Source of the DNA: Caulobacteraceae bacterium
Lineage (GTDB): Bacteria > Pseudomonadota > Alphaproteobacteria > Caulobacterales > Caulobacteraceae
Assembly (NCBI GenBank): GCA_947452365.1
Contig: CANGCO010000005.1
Span: 1 to 64,000 of the forward strand
Reading direction: 5' to 3'
DNA length: 64,000 bases
A program made the translations under genes and the position numbers. Positions 45,690-53,847 of the stretch are shown in pieces. How positions within the stretch are numbered: the stretch's first letter is position 1; every line of letters starts with the position of its first letter. The notes under the pieces are model-generated. The model was not told the DNA's origin, ran no database searches, and saw only the letters and a list, made by a program, of their open reading frames with translations.

Positions 45690-46523
45690 TTAGGGCTTAA
45701 CAAACGGGTGCGTATAATTGACGGCTGTCGGCCAGGGTCCGCTCACGCAGAAATGGGATGTAATCTCTCCAGCATCAAACATATGGATCATGAAGCCAGG
45801 CGGCTCTTCGGTTAAAATCTCCCGGCCGTCGGGCACCCGCATATCGACCGGGCTTAGGTCGAGTGTGAGTTGTATGGATGTGGCCGGGGATACGGTGACG
45901 AGGCTGTTGGCAAACCGACGCACAAATGCGCGATGAAGGTGTCCGGTCGTGACAGCGCATACCTGACTGTGTTGGCTTAGGATTCTATCGAGGCGGAGAA
46001 TCCATTCTGCGCTCGGGTCTGGGTCCATCCATCTTATCCCGCTCGCAATCGGCGGGTGATGCAGAGCGATCAGGGTTGGCGTGCCTGGTCGATCCGTTAG
46101 GGTTTGAACAAGCCATTCGGCGCGTTGTTCGCAAAACGCACCACCCTCTCGACCCTCATCGAGCGTGTCGCATATCACAATCCGATACTCTTCGAACTCA
46201 AGCGTGTATTGAATGAAACCATGTGAATCCGATACAATATTGGGCGCGGAAAACTGTGATAGCGCGGCCAATCGATTGTCGTGATTGCCAACACCCAAAT
46301 AGATTGGCAGGTCTGTTTGCGCGAGTATGGCTTTAAGGGCCGCATATTCCTCGATGCGTCCACGATCGACGAGATCGCCTGTGGCAATGATGGCTAGGGG
46401 GCGAGGGCGCAGGGCTTCAATAGACCTTAAGGTTTGATGCAGACGATCTCTATTGCGGGCCTGATCTAGGGGGGCTTCAGACGTCGTAATATGCAGGTCA
46501 GTAATTTGCGCGATCGTAAACAT
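45690..46523 (-). CDS. cpdA: CpdA-like cyclic-nucleotide phosphodiesterase (calcineurin fold)
   Basis: At about 277 residues, it has all five metal motifs of the class III phosphodiesterases: QITDLHI, GDLVDRG, GNHDNR, ALHHPP and TTGHLHR. CpdA hydrolyses 3',5'-cAMP. I placed the start at the ATG at 46523 (MFTIAQITDLH), where AGGAG lies 7 bases upstream; the frame is open to 46550. It lies upstream of an amyloid operon that ends in a nucleotide cyclase, so synthesis and breakdown of the same messenger may flank it. Confidence 0.88.
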   Translation of the reverse strand: MFTIAQITDLHITTSEAPLDQARNRDRLHQTLRSIEALRPRPLAIIATGDLVDRGRIEEYAALKAILAQTDLPIYLGVGNHDNRLAALSQFSAPNIVSDSHGFIQYTLEFEEYRIVICDTLDEGREGGAFCEQRAEWLVQTLTDRPGTPTLIALHHPPIASGIRWMDPDPSAEWILRLDRILSQHSQVCAVTTGHLHRAFVRRFANSLVTVSPATSIQLTLDLSPVDMRVPDGREILTEEPPGFMIHMFDAGEITSHFCVSGPWPTAVNYTHPFVKP

Positions 46524-46942
46524 GTACCAACTCCTAAACCTTCGCCTCAAACCGTGAAGGGGATTCGGCGCTTATAGTCAAAATTCGCCAGTAAAACGCC
46601 CAGATTCCAGACCTCGTCATGAACAAAAGGACTGGGTCGCGGCCATGCAATGCCCGATTTTCCAAGCTATATAGCCGGTTTATGAAGGTTTAATGGATCG
46701 CGGCGAGTACTGGCGAAGGGTAATCTGGCGGTTGTGTCAGTCCAATGCGAAACTGCCTGCGCTTGGGGGAGTGAAGGCAGGGCGCTTCTGGCCCTAGGCC
46801 AAGAGGGGTTTTACTCAGCCAAGGTAGAGGCGCTCAGGTCCGGCTCGTTTTGCCGGGTGTTGAGGTGGCGATTTGGCGATCCGACCACGCGCTCTGAGCC
46901 GACCAGAGACGCAAGCTTTTTGGGCCGGCATGACCGAAGGGA
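46524..46942. other. Spacer between cpdA and the membrane-protein gene, holding an IS6 remnant
   Basis: The first 200 bases (46524-46730) hold no gene I can recognise and include the cpdA promoter. From 46731 the sequence matches the IS6-like remnant at 49.4-49.8 kb. Confidence 0.6.
46731..46925 (-). mobile_element. IS6-family insertion sequence remnant, copy 1 (3' end of transposase)
   Basis: The minus strand encodes a decayed IS6-type transposase C-terminus (KKLASLVGSE, then RHLNTRQ, then ASTLAE and a stop at 46811-46813). The downstream end GTGTCAGTCCAATGCGAAA is probably the terminal repeat region. The same stretch, order and strand recur at 49447-49866. Everything upstream in the transposase is missing, so the copy is dead. 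Confidence 0.75.
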
Positions 46943-47590
46943 CTACGTCAAGCTAGGATTTTGCCTCGACGACCTCATGTCTGCCAACTGCTTGACCCAT
47001 GCGGTCAGGATAATCAGCCAAGCTAGACCGTGAACTGAGTACTTGATCGTGTCACAGAGGGGAACCAGCCAGTACAGCGTCGACAGCACAAGGCCGTCCT
47101 GGGCCGGATAGTTGAGGATAATGACTGGCATCAAGGTATTGGCGATGAGCACGGATGCGAGATAGACGAATGCCATTCCATCACAAAGGGTCCGCACGCC
47201 GTTTGACCGGATCGTGGATCGGTAGACGCACATCAGGAAACAGCAGAAGGCGGGAGGGGCCAGAGTATCAGCGCCAAGCTGGAACTGCGCATACATCTTG
47301 CGCCCCCCCTCATTCAGGGCATGGGCGAACTGAACGATTTCGTGCTGCTGGTATCCGAACTGCACGTCTAGCGGTGGGATGCCGCCTGTGAGCGCCGTCA
47401 GCACCTTGATCTGAGATGTCACGAACCCGAGCGAGGGGACCAGTGCGGCGGCGGCGATTGCGATCCCCAGGGGGTTAGACAGCAAGCGCTTTCCGGTTGG
47501 TGACAACATCACAAACAGGGTCAGCAGGGTCCAGGCCAGTCCGATCAGCGAGATGACTGAATAGAGCGAAGGATCAAACAATAAGGTCAT
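46943..47590 (-). CDS. Hypothetical multi-pass membrane protein
   Basis: This 215-residue protein is not recognised. It has about five hydrophobic helices (near 7-30, 40-60, 105-120, 140-165 and 180-205) with a polar stretch at 75-100. Its start overlaps the stop of the upstream lipoprotein gene (ATGA), so the two are coupled and probably work together, perhaps as a membrane partner for the haem-containing lipoprotein. Both lie between two IS6-family remnants. Confidence 0.7.
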   Translation of the reverse strand: MTLLFDPSLYSVISLIGLAWTLLTLFVMLSPTGKRLLSNPLGIAIAAAALVPSLGFVTSQIKVLTALTGGIPPLDVQFGYQQHEIVQFAHALNEGGRKMYAQFQLGADTLAPPAFCCFLMCVYRSTIRSNGVRTLCDGMAFVYLASVLIANTLMPVIILNYPAQDGLVLSTLYWLVPLCDTIKYSVHGLAWLIILTAWVKQLADMRSSRQNPSLT

Positions 47591-49284
47591 TTGCGCGCCA
47601 TTGCTCCGCTAGGGTCAATACAGATCACTTCTGTCTCATTGCCTTCCAGAGCTGCGTTCAGGATCGGACTGTTGGTCGTGCAGGCCCACCCGGACGCCGT
47701 GAAGGTAAAGTCTCGGGTGAAGGTGCCGCGCAGAGGCATGGGGTAAACGATGAACCGCTTCTCTTTCGGCAGAAAACGATAGACGCGGTCCGTCGCGGTC
47801 TCGTTGATCCACACCTCCTGCGTGACCGGGTGAATCGCAAGGGCATAGGGCGCTGGGCGATAGCCTGCGGCAAACTCTGGCATGGGATAGACCTCGCTCT
47901 TCATGCTCGCCGGATCAATCTTGGCGATCATGCCTTCGCTATAGCCCGTCACCCAAAGCTTACCCTTGGCGTCGAAGCGAAGGCGACGCGGGCCTTCGAC
48001 CGGCGAGTCAAATTCCGTCACCGCAAAGGTCTTGGGATCGATGGCGCCAAGCTTGTCACCCCACAGGCGCGCGTACCAGACGCGGCCATCGACAGGGCTG
48101 ACATCAATGCCGTAGGGCAGGGTGCCACCCGCCCCGCCCCGTGGCTTGAGCTTGGGCAGGTTGATCAGCTTGATGTTGCCGCTGACCGGATCAAGCCGAC
48201 CCACCTGCGACGACGCCGCCAGCGTGAACCAGATGATGCCATCGGGGCCAATACGGATTGTGTGGGGGTAGCGTGCGGGCTCGGGAAGCACGAATGAGGC
48301 TTTCCATGTCCGGGTCTTTGGGTCGAAAACGCCGATCTCGTCGGACCCGGCATTGGTCGTGTACCAGTACCCGCTCTTGCCCAAGGCCAGGGAATGGGGC
48401 CCGGGTTCCTTGGATCGTGAGGAATAGCTGTCCCCTGCGCCAATGGCGGGACGCATGGACGGCGGCTGTTTGACAAGGACAGACTTTCCGGAATCGAGGT
48501 CCGTCACCGCCATCTGGCTTCCCGAACGGTCGACAGTATACATCAGGCCGTCGGCAGGGTTGATGTCTGCGTCATGCGGAAAGACGGTGTTATCGAGCCT
48601 GTATTCATGGATGACGGCCCGCTGGATTTCGTCGTCAACGGGAAACACCGGACGCACCTTGGGCGGCTGTCCTTTGAAACCGGCGTAAAGCAAGGCGGCG
48701 CGGCGCTCGATCAGCTTTGGATCTGGATTGCCAAGAAAGCCCTGCATGGTCTTGACCATGTCTACCCACTGATCGAGCGGGCGCGGTGCACGCGTGACGC
48801 TATTGCCCAAGGCATGGCAGCCTGCACAATCGCGCTGCAGGTTTTGGCGGCTAAAGATCGCCTTTGGATCCTTGTCAAAGGCGAGGTTCCCGAAATGATA
48901 GGCCGATGGCAGGCTTTCGGAAATCTGCTCCAAGTCGGTCATCGGTTTGAGGACCGCCTGCAGCTTGACAGGCTTGCCAACAATAAGCGTCAGCTTGTTC
49001 GTCTCGTCCTGGTAATAGGGCAGGCGAAACCGGACCGTGACTGCCCCCGCCAAACGCGTCGATAGTGCGTAACGCCCCTTTTCGTCGGTGAATATGCTTT
49101 CCGAGATACCGGATGTCTCATTAGTCACCCTGACCATCACACCCTTGAGCGGTTTGCTATGATCGTCCTTAACGACCCCCTTCAAAATCGGCGGGGTCAC
49201 AGCCTGCAAAGCTTTGGGGGATTCTTTTGCCGAACAGGCCAAGAGCGCCAAGCCCAAGCCAACAATCAAAGATATCCGCTTCAT
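47587..49284 (-). CDS. Lipoprotein with carboxypeptidase-regulatory-like domain, one c-type haem site and a streptogramin-lyase-like propeller
   Basis: At about 565 residues, the protein starts with a lipobox signal (LGLALLACSAKE). It has a carboxypeptidase-regulatory-like beta domain (about 30-110, with LKGVVKDDHSKPLKGVMVRV), one haem c motif CAGCH near residue 155, and a Vgb-type beta-propeller (about 240-560) with repeats such as DGIIWFTLAASSQVGRLDP and GKLWVTGYSEGMIAKIDP. A single haem plus a propeller suggests an electron-transferring dehydrogenase or binding protein. True antibiotic lyase activity is unlikely. I used the ATG at 49284; 49302 and a longer frame are possible. Confidence 0.8.
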   Translation of the reverse strand: MKRISLIVGLGLALLACSAKESPKALQAVTPPILKGVVKDDHSKPLKGVMVRVTNETSGISESIFTDEKGRYALSTRLAGAVTVRFRLPYYQDETNKLTLIVGKPVKLQAVLKPMTDLEQISESLPSAYHFGNLAFDKDPKAIFSRQNLQRDCAGCHALGNSVTRAPRPLDQWVDMVKTMQGFLGNPDPKLIERRAALLYAGFKGQPPKVRPVFPVDDEIQRAVIHEYRLDNTVFPHDADINPADGLMYTVDRSGSQMAVTDLDSGKSVLVKQPPSMRPAIGAGDSYSSRSKEPGPHSLALGKSGYWYTTNAGSDEIGVFDPKTRTWKASFVLPEPARYPHTIRIGPDGIIWFTLAASSQVGRLDPVSGNIKLINLPKLKPRGGAGGTLPYGIDVSPVDGRVWYARLWGDKLGAIDPKTFAVTEFDSPVEGPRRLRFDAKGKLWVTGYSEGMIAKIDPASMKSEVYPMPEFAAGYRPAPYALAIHPVTQEVWINETATDRVYRFLPKEKRFIVYPMPLRGTFTRDFTFTASGWACTTNSPILNAALEGNETEVICIDPSGAMARK

Positions 49285-49446
49285 TTGTATCGCCGCGAGC
49301 ATAATGTCAGGTCCTAGGCGCTTGGTGCCACGCGTATTTACCGCTCCCACACCTAATCTCAGCCCACATGCTTTTACAAGTCCATATTTGAGAGATATCC
49401 CAATTATCCATCCGGCCCACCTATAAACTTGCTTAAAATCCAACCC

Positions 49447-49866
49447 GCAGGTGCGGCCAGACCAATGCGAAAGTGTCTGCGCTTTGCGGATCAAGGGCAG
49501 GGCGCGTCTGGCCTTAGGCCATGAGCAACTTCCACTCAGCTAAGGCGGCGGAGCCTAGGTCTTTGTCGATCTGCCGGGTGTTTAGGTGGCGATCATGGTT
49601 AAAAGGGTTGTGAACCGAGCCGTGTACCGAGGCGAATTTCTGGAGAGTTTTCATCCGCCGGAACCGGCGCATGGCGCGTTCTCGTCGTCGGAAGGGTAGG
49701 TGTGAATTCTCGACTCTGTTGTTCTATCGACGCCCATTCACCTGTTTTCCGATCGCCCCGACTTCTGTCAGCGCTGCCGGGTAGGACTTTAGACCATCGG
49801 TCACGATCACCTCGGGCGATGAATTGAAATACCGGAATGGGCTTTTGGGCTGGGTCATCCGGCATA
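49447..49866 (-). mobile_element. IS6-family insertion sequence remnant, copy 2
   Basis: Sequence matching copy 1 runs from the end-like GCCAGACCAATGCGAAA at about 49455 through the transposase 3' half. The 5' half of the transposase and the other terminal repeat are missing. Both remnants face the same way and bracket about 2.5 kb with two genes. Confidence 0.8.
49514..49830 (-). pseudogene. Truncated IS6-family transposase
   Basis: Read on the minus strand, the frame gives the DDE-transposase blocks VIVTDGLKSYPAALTE, NNRVENSHLPFRRRERAM, FRRMKTLQKFASVHGSV and DRHLNTRQ, ending AEWKLLMA and a stop at 49514-49516. An in-frame TAG at 49724-49726 interrupts it (after GRR), and the N-terminal half with the first catalytic Asp is gone. 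It is therefore non-functional. Confidence 0.85.
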
Positions 49867-50100
49867 GGTTATGCCGTTGGCGGACATCATCAATTTTACT
49901 CTGACAACACCGCCGGCGATTCTTACAGGAAAGGCGGTGGCCTTTTTCCAGTCTGGGCCGGCCTATAGAAGCTAGCCTCGCTATGACGAGCGCGCAGGGT
50001 CTGAACCCCAGGATCGCAGATCCTGTGCAAAAACTGGTCGTATTTGACCAGAATTAGGGAGGTCCTGATCGGTTAGGTGGCTTCGCTGCTCGGCGGTTGG
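49867..50100. other. Spacer with a G+C-rich inverted repeat
   Basis: No gene was seen. CCACCGCC/GGCGGTGG-like arms near 49909-49940 followed by CCTTTTT may act as a plus-strand terminator, though no plus-strand gene ends here. It could be a leftover of the adjacent insertion-sequence decay. Confidence 0.35.
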
Positions 50101-52155
50101 CTACAAGCCCTCGCAAACATTTTGCTCTGAACTGCCCAGAAACGGTGCCACAGGGCAGCTGGCATAACGCAGGCGAACCCCGCTGCCGATCGGAACCACG
50201 ATATTGTCAGCGCGCCGCGCCTTTGGTGCATTGCTAATCGAGCCAACGCGTAGGGCGCCATTGTTCAAACCAAGGAAGCTGACCATGTCGTCCTGGTCGA
50301 TGCCATCCCCCGAAACCCCGATAGCGCCGACCATGGTTTCACCGCGATAGATGGGGACGGCGCCCGGGAAAATCTGAATGCCATTGGCCAGTCTGCGCTG
50401 GCCGGTTGGGGCGTCTGGAAGGCCGGTACATTGGGTGCCAGTGTCATTCACGATGCCAAGGCTTCCCCGAACATGCAGGGCATGCTGCAAAAGATTAGAC
50501 TTGATGAGTGCTACCTGCAGGCCGGTCGCGAAGGGATTGAAATCTGCGATGGGGCGAGACAAGGGGCCATTGGGTCGTCCAAGTTCACCATCGGGAAAAT
50601 AAGGCCGCGCTAGATTTGCGATTGATCGCGCGCCAAACGCATACTTGCCTGTAAGCGCATCGGGGTCGTTTAAGAAGGTCTTGAACCGCTGTGCAAAGAG
50701 CGGAACTTCTGCGTCAAGCGTATCATTCAGTTGCTGTTCGGCTTTCGGATTTGCAAAAAAGGCGACGGTGCGCGCCTTTTGTACGGATACATCTGTGCCA
50801 AAAACAGGCGCATCGGGCGATCGGACCAAGCCCAGCACCTTGCCATAACTGTCGACAATGCTGATGGTCATCTGCGCGTGGCTGTCCAGTGGCCTGCGGA
50901 TTGCGCCGCGGGCCTTGGCCATAACGCGGTAGGCCTCTTCCAGAACGGTTTGAACCTCAGGCGCGCTTAAGGCCTGACCGACGTCAGCCTGGTCCGTACC
51001 GGCTCGGATTGGGTAACGATTATGACCACTGCCATCGGTCAGAACAAAAGCGTCGGGAAAGCTGAATTCGGCTGTGCTCGAACGACGATAGCCGCTGGCC
51101 TCGGTACCATAGGCAGCGCCACCACGCAGTGTCCCATCGGTGTAGCCTCGGACCGCAATCAGATTACCATATGTCGCATCGACCGCTGAAAATCGGGTTT
51201 CCAAGGGGTGTAAATTGCCGACCGTTGCATCACTATAGCGCAGCAAGGTTCCGCTCAGGGATATCCTGTCGGCTGTGATGGTGTCGGGGGCGGCAAAGCC
51301 TTGCGAACCTGCCAAGGCGATTTTTTCTTCGGCATCACTGTCGATATCGAGAATATTGGGGTCAAACCCATAGTCTCCATCTGCCATGACCCCAACCCCA
51401 CCGACGACGACGCCGTTCTTGTATAGGGGAAATCCACCCGGGTCGGCCGCTAGGCCAAGCGGGGAGCGTTTGGGGCCAATCAAGGCGTCAGAAGCTGCGC
51501 CTGCGGTATATCGGGTATTAAGGTCGGAGCAGGGCAATTGGCTGAATTGGGCGCCGAATAGTGGGCCGCCCTCTTGGCCAACCGAGGTCGGGGAGGGGGG
51601 GAAGTGTTGTTGCACAATCTGGCTGGCTGTGCGGGTTGAAAAAGCATTGCCACTGCTCGAGATATAGGCGCCGGTTACCGCCTTGGAAATTGCGCCCATT
51701 GTAGCGTTCACATCTATGCCCTGCGCATCGATATCAACGTCGTTAAAGACATACGTCCCTGTTAATCGGCTGGTCGTCATCGTCGTGCGCGCACCCGTCA
51801 TCTGAAACACGGCCAGTACATTTCCGACTCGGTCAGTTACAGCGATGATTGCGGGGGAATTGAGAGCATGTGCCTCGCCAACGGCTTGGGCAAGGACGCG
51901 CTCTACATCAAGGGTCGATAAGGACTCCTGAGCGGGCGTAGCATAAACTGCTGTTGTGGTGGATACGGGGCTGGTCGTTCCTCCGGCGCTTGAAGCTCCA
52001 CTGCCCCCACCACCACCGCACCCGGCAAGCATAAAAAGTGATAAACCAAAGATCAGAACGTTCCACTTTTGTGGGGTTTGAAATGGCCGGCACCGGTGTT
52101 CGGAATGGGGTTGAGTCCAGCTTCCAATTAGGGGTGTATTAAACATTTTAAACAC
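50101..52155 (-). CDS. Lipoprotein with two GlcG/HbpS-like domains
   Basis: The 684-residue protein has a lipobox (LSLFMLAGCGGGGGSG) after a long N-terminal region, then a Ser/Thr/Gly linker. Two GlcG/HbpS-type domains follow. The first (about 85-290) has IIAVTDRVGNVLAVFQMTG and GGVGVMADGDYGFD. The second (about 400-650) has TISIVDSYGKVLGLVR and GAIGVSGDGIDQDDMV. GlcG/HbpS proteins can bind heme or other small ligands. A large surface or periplasmic version next to multihaem cytochromes suggests a role in haem handling or redox sensing. It is divergent from the pentahaem cytochrome gene. The function is not established. Confidence 0.8.
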   Translation of the reverse strand: MFKMFNTPLIGSWTQPHSEHRCRPFQTPQKWNVLIFGLSLFMLAGCGGGGGSGASSAGGTTSPVSTTTAVYATPAQESLSTLDVERVLAQAVGEAHALNSPAIIAVTDRVGNVLAVFQMTGARTTMTTSRLTGTYVFNDVDIDAQGIDVNATMGAISKAVTGAYISSSGNAFSTRTASQIVQQHFPPSPTSVGQEGGPLFGAQFSQLPCSDLNTRYTAGAASDALIGPKRSPLGLAADPGGFPLYKNGVVVGGVGVMADGDYGFDPNILDIDSDAEEKIALAGSQGFAAPDTITADRISLSGTLLRYSDATVGNLHPLETRFSAVDATYGNLIAVRGYTDGTLRGGAAYGTEASGYRRSSTAEFSFPDAFVLTDGSGHNRYPIRAGTDQADVGQALSAPEVQTVLEEAYRVMAKARGAIRRPLDSHAQMTISIVDSYGKVLGLVRSPDAPVFGTDVSVQKARTVAFFANPKAEQQLNDTLDAEVPLFAQRFKTFLNDPDALTGKYAFGARSIANLARPYFPDGELGRPNGPLSRPIADFNPFATGLQVALIKSNLLQHALHVRGSLGIVNDTGTQCTGLPDAPTGQRRLANGIQIFPGAVPIYRGETMVGAIGVSGDGIDQDDMVSFLGLNNGALRVGSISNAPKARRADNIVVPIGSGVRLRYASCPVAPFLGSSEQNVCEGL

Positions 52156-52369
52156 CTTGAGTGCATATGAACCAGTTCCCTCAAAAAATACTGAAATTTG
52201 AATGTTATGTTAGTTTGAAATCGCAATTCTTTCTATACAACGATTTGGATTTTATTTTTTTGATTATAATAAGGCGCGTCGCTATGAGTAGTACAATCAT
52301 ATATTGCTTTATAGATGAATGTATTCAATAATTTTTTGCCCTATAAAATATTGTGAACATGGATGTGCT

Positions 52370-53755
52370 ATGTCGTCGGCTAAGCAGGGGATCTCTGTAA
52401 ATCAGAAGAATAGTCAACTGACCTTTTTTTGCATGTTATTAGCCATTTGCATCGTCTTATTCAGGACCGAGCCAGGTTTTGCAGCGCCCACGATCCATGA
52501 AGGCGTAGCATCTTGCTCAGGCTCCGAATGCCACGCCCGCCAGGCGTCCACCGGACTCGTTGTGCGCCAGAATGAGATTATCACGTGGCAAAGCCCCTCA
52601 AGCGCGGCGGGCAGTCATAGCCGCGCTTGGCAGGTGCTTAATGGCCGCCGGGCCAGTCAGATTGCGCAAAAACTAGGATTAGAGTCGGCTGCACGAGCGC
52701 CGCAATGTCTTGGATGCCACACCGACCCGATCGCTACGGCGCAACGCGGTGCGCGCTTTCAGATATCAGACGGCGTCGGCTGCGAGGCCTGCCATGGTGG
52801 CTCAGGTCAGTGGCTATCAAGCCATCGGGCGGTCGGTGCCAGTCATAGTAACAATGTGGCGCGCGGCATGATTGCACTCGATCAGCCCAAGCAACGGGCT
52901 GCGGTTTGTCTAGACTGCCACATGGGAAGCCAAGCCCCGGGCCAGTTTGCAAGTCATAAGATTATGGCGGCAGGACACCCGCGGCTGTCTTTTGAGTTGG
53001 ACCTCTTTACTGAATTACAGCGCCATCATGATGTCGATTCCGACTATGCGGCCCGTAAATATGTTGCCGGCGGCGTGAAGACCTGGGCAGTGGGCCAGTC
53101 CCTGCTCGTTTCGCGGGCGCTTGGGCTTTACGTATCGAGCACCAAGGCGCGGGCAGGAAGCTTTCCCGAGCTGTCATTTATGGACTGTCACGCTTGCCAT
53201 CGTCCGATTTCGGATGATCCAAGCCTGTCGCCCAAGGCCGTTGCAAATAGTGAGCGCGGCACCGCGATCGATACACCCAGTTTCAATGATCAAAACATGA
53301 TCATGCTATCGGCGGCTATCCGCAGTGCTGTGCCAGAATACTCCAGTCGTTTTGAGACCCAATCGCGCGCACTCCATTTCGCCATTGCGTTTGATCAAAA
53401 GTCCGTCGTGCCAAATGCCGAACGATTGCTAGCGACCACCGAGGCCGTCACCGATGCCTTGGCTGGGCATGTATTCGGCGACAAGCAGGCTCTTGGGATT
53501 ATTCTAGATATTACTGACGGTGCCCAGTCGGGTCGGTTCACGGACTATGCGGGCGCCACCCAAGCGGTCATGGCCATCGATACCCTTTTAAATGCCGAGG
53601 CGGTAAATGGCCGTATTGATGCTCAATCGCTTAAGGCCCTTCGCACGCAAACCGACCGCGCCTACCAGGCGGTGCGAGATTCTCAGGCCTTTCGGCCTGT
53701 GGAGTTTCGCCAGGCCTTGGCTCAGGTGGCGCAGGGCGTGAGGAAATTGCTGTGA
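52370..53755 (+). CDS. Periplasmic pentahaem c-type cytochrome (cytochrome c554-like)
   Basis: At about 461 residues, it has a signal peptide (cut near GFAAP, about residue 39). There are five haem motifs: an unusual CX4CH at residue 49 (CSGSECH), then CLGCH at 113, CEACH at 138, CLDCH at 180 and CHACH at 273, with extra His for distal ligation. The C-terminal third is haem-free and helical. The spacing resembles the cytochrome c554 family. It is not NrfA, as no CXXCK is present. It probably carries electrons between the inner-membrane side and an outer-membrane partner encoded next. The ATG at 52370 was chosen; 52319 is in frame. Confidence 0.85.
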   Translation: MSSAKQGISVNQKNSQLTFFCMLLAICIVLFRTEPGFAAPTIHEGVASCSGSECHARQASTGLVVRQNEIITWQSPSSAAGSHSRAWQVLNGRRASQIAQKLGLESAARAPQCLGCHTDPIATAQRGARFQISDGVGCEACHGGSGQWLSSHRAVGASHSNNVARGMIALDQPKQRAAVCLDCHMGSQAPGQFASHKIMAAGHPRLSFELDLFTELQRHHDVDSDYAARKYVAGGVKTWAVGQSLLVSRALGLYVSSTKARAGSFPELSFMDCHACHRPISDDPSLSPKAVANSERGTAIDTPSFNDQNMIMLSAAIRSAVPEYSSRFETQSRALHFAIAFDQKSVVPNAERLLATTEAVTDALAGHVFGDKQALGIILDITDGAQSGRFTDYAGATQAVMAIDTLLNAEAVNGRIDAQSLKALRTQTDRAYQAVRDSQAFRPVEFRQALAQVAQGVRKLL

Positions 53756-53847
53756 TGAGCATCCAGACCAGGGCGTTTGCAGCGCATATACAGTTCCGAT
53801 TAATGCTGGTCATCGATCGCGCGTTAGCATGGGCGGGCAGATAGGCC

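Noticed and set aside
47587-49284. Virginiamycin B lyase resistance gene
   Set aside because: Only the propeller fold resembles Vgb. The lipobox, extra beta domain and haem motif point to a different role.
52370-53755. Pentahaem nitrite reductase NrfA
   Set aside because: NrfA has a CXXCK active-site haem and a different spacing; here all motifs end in CH and one is CX4CH.
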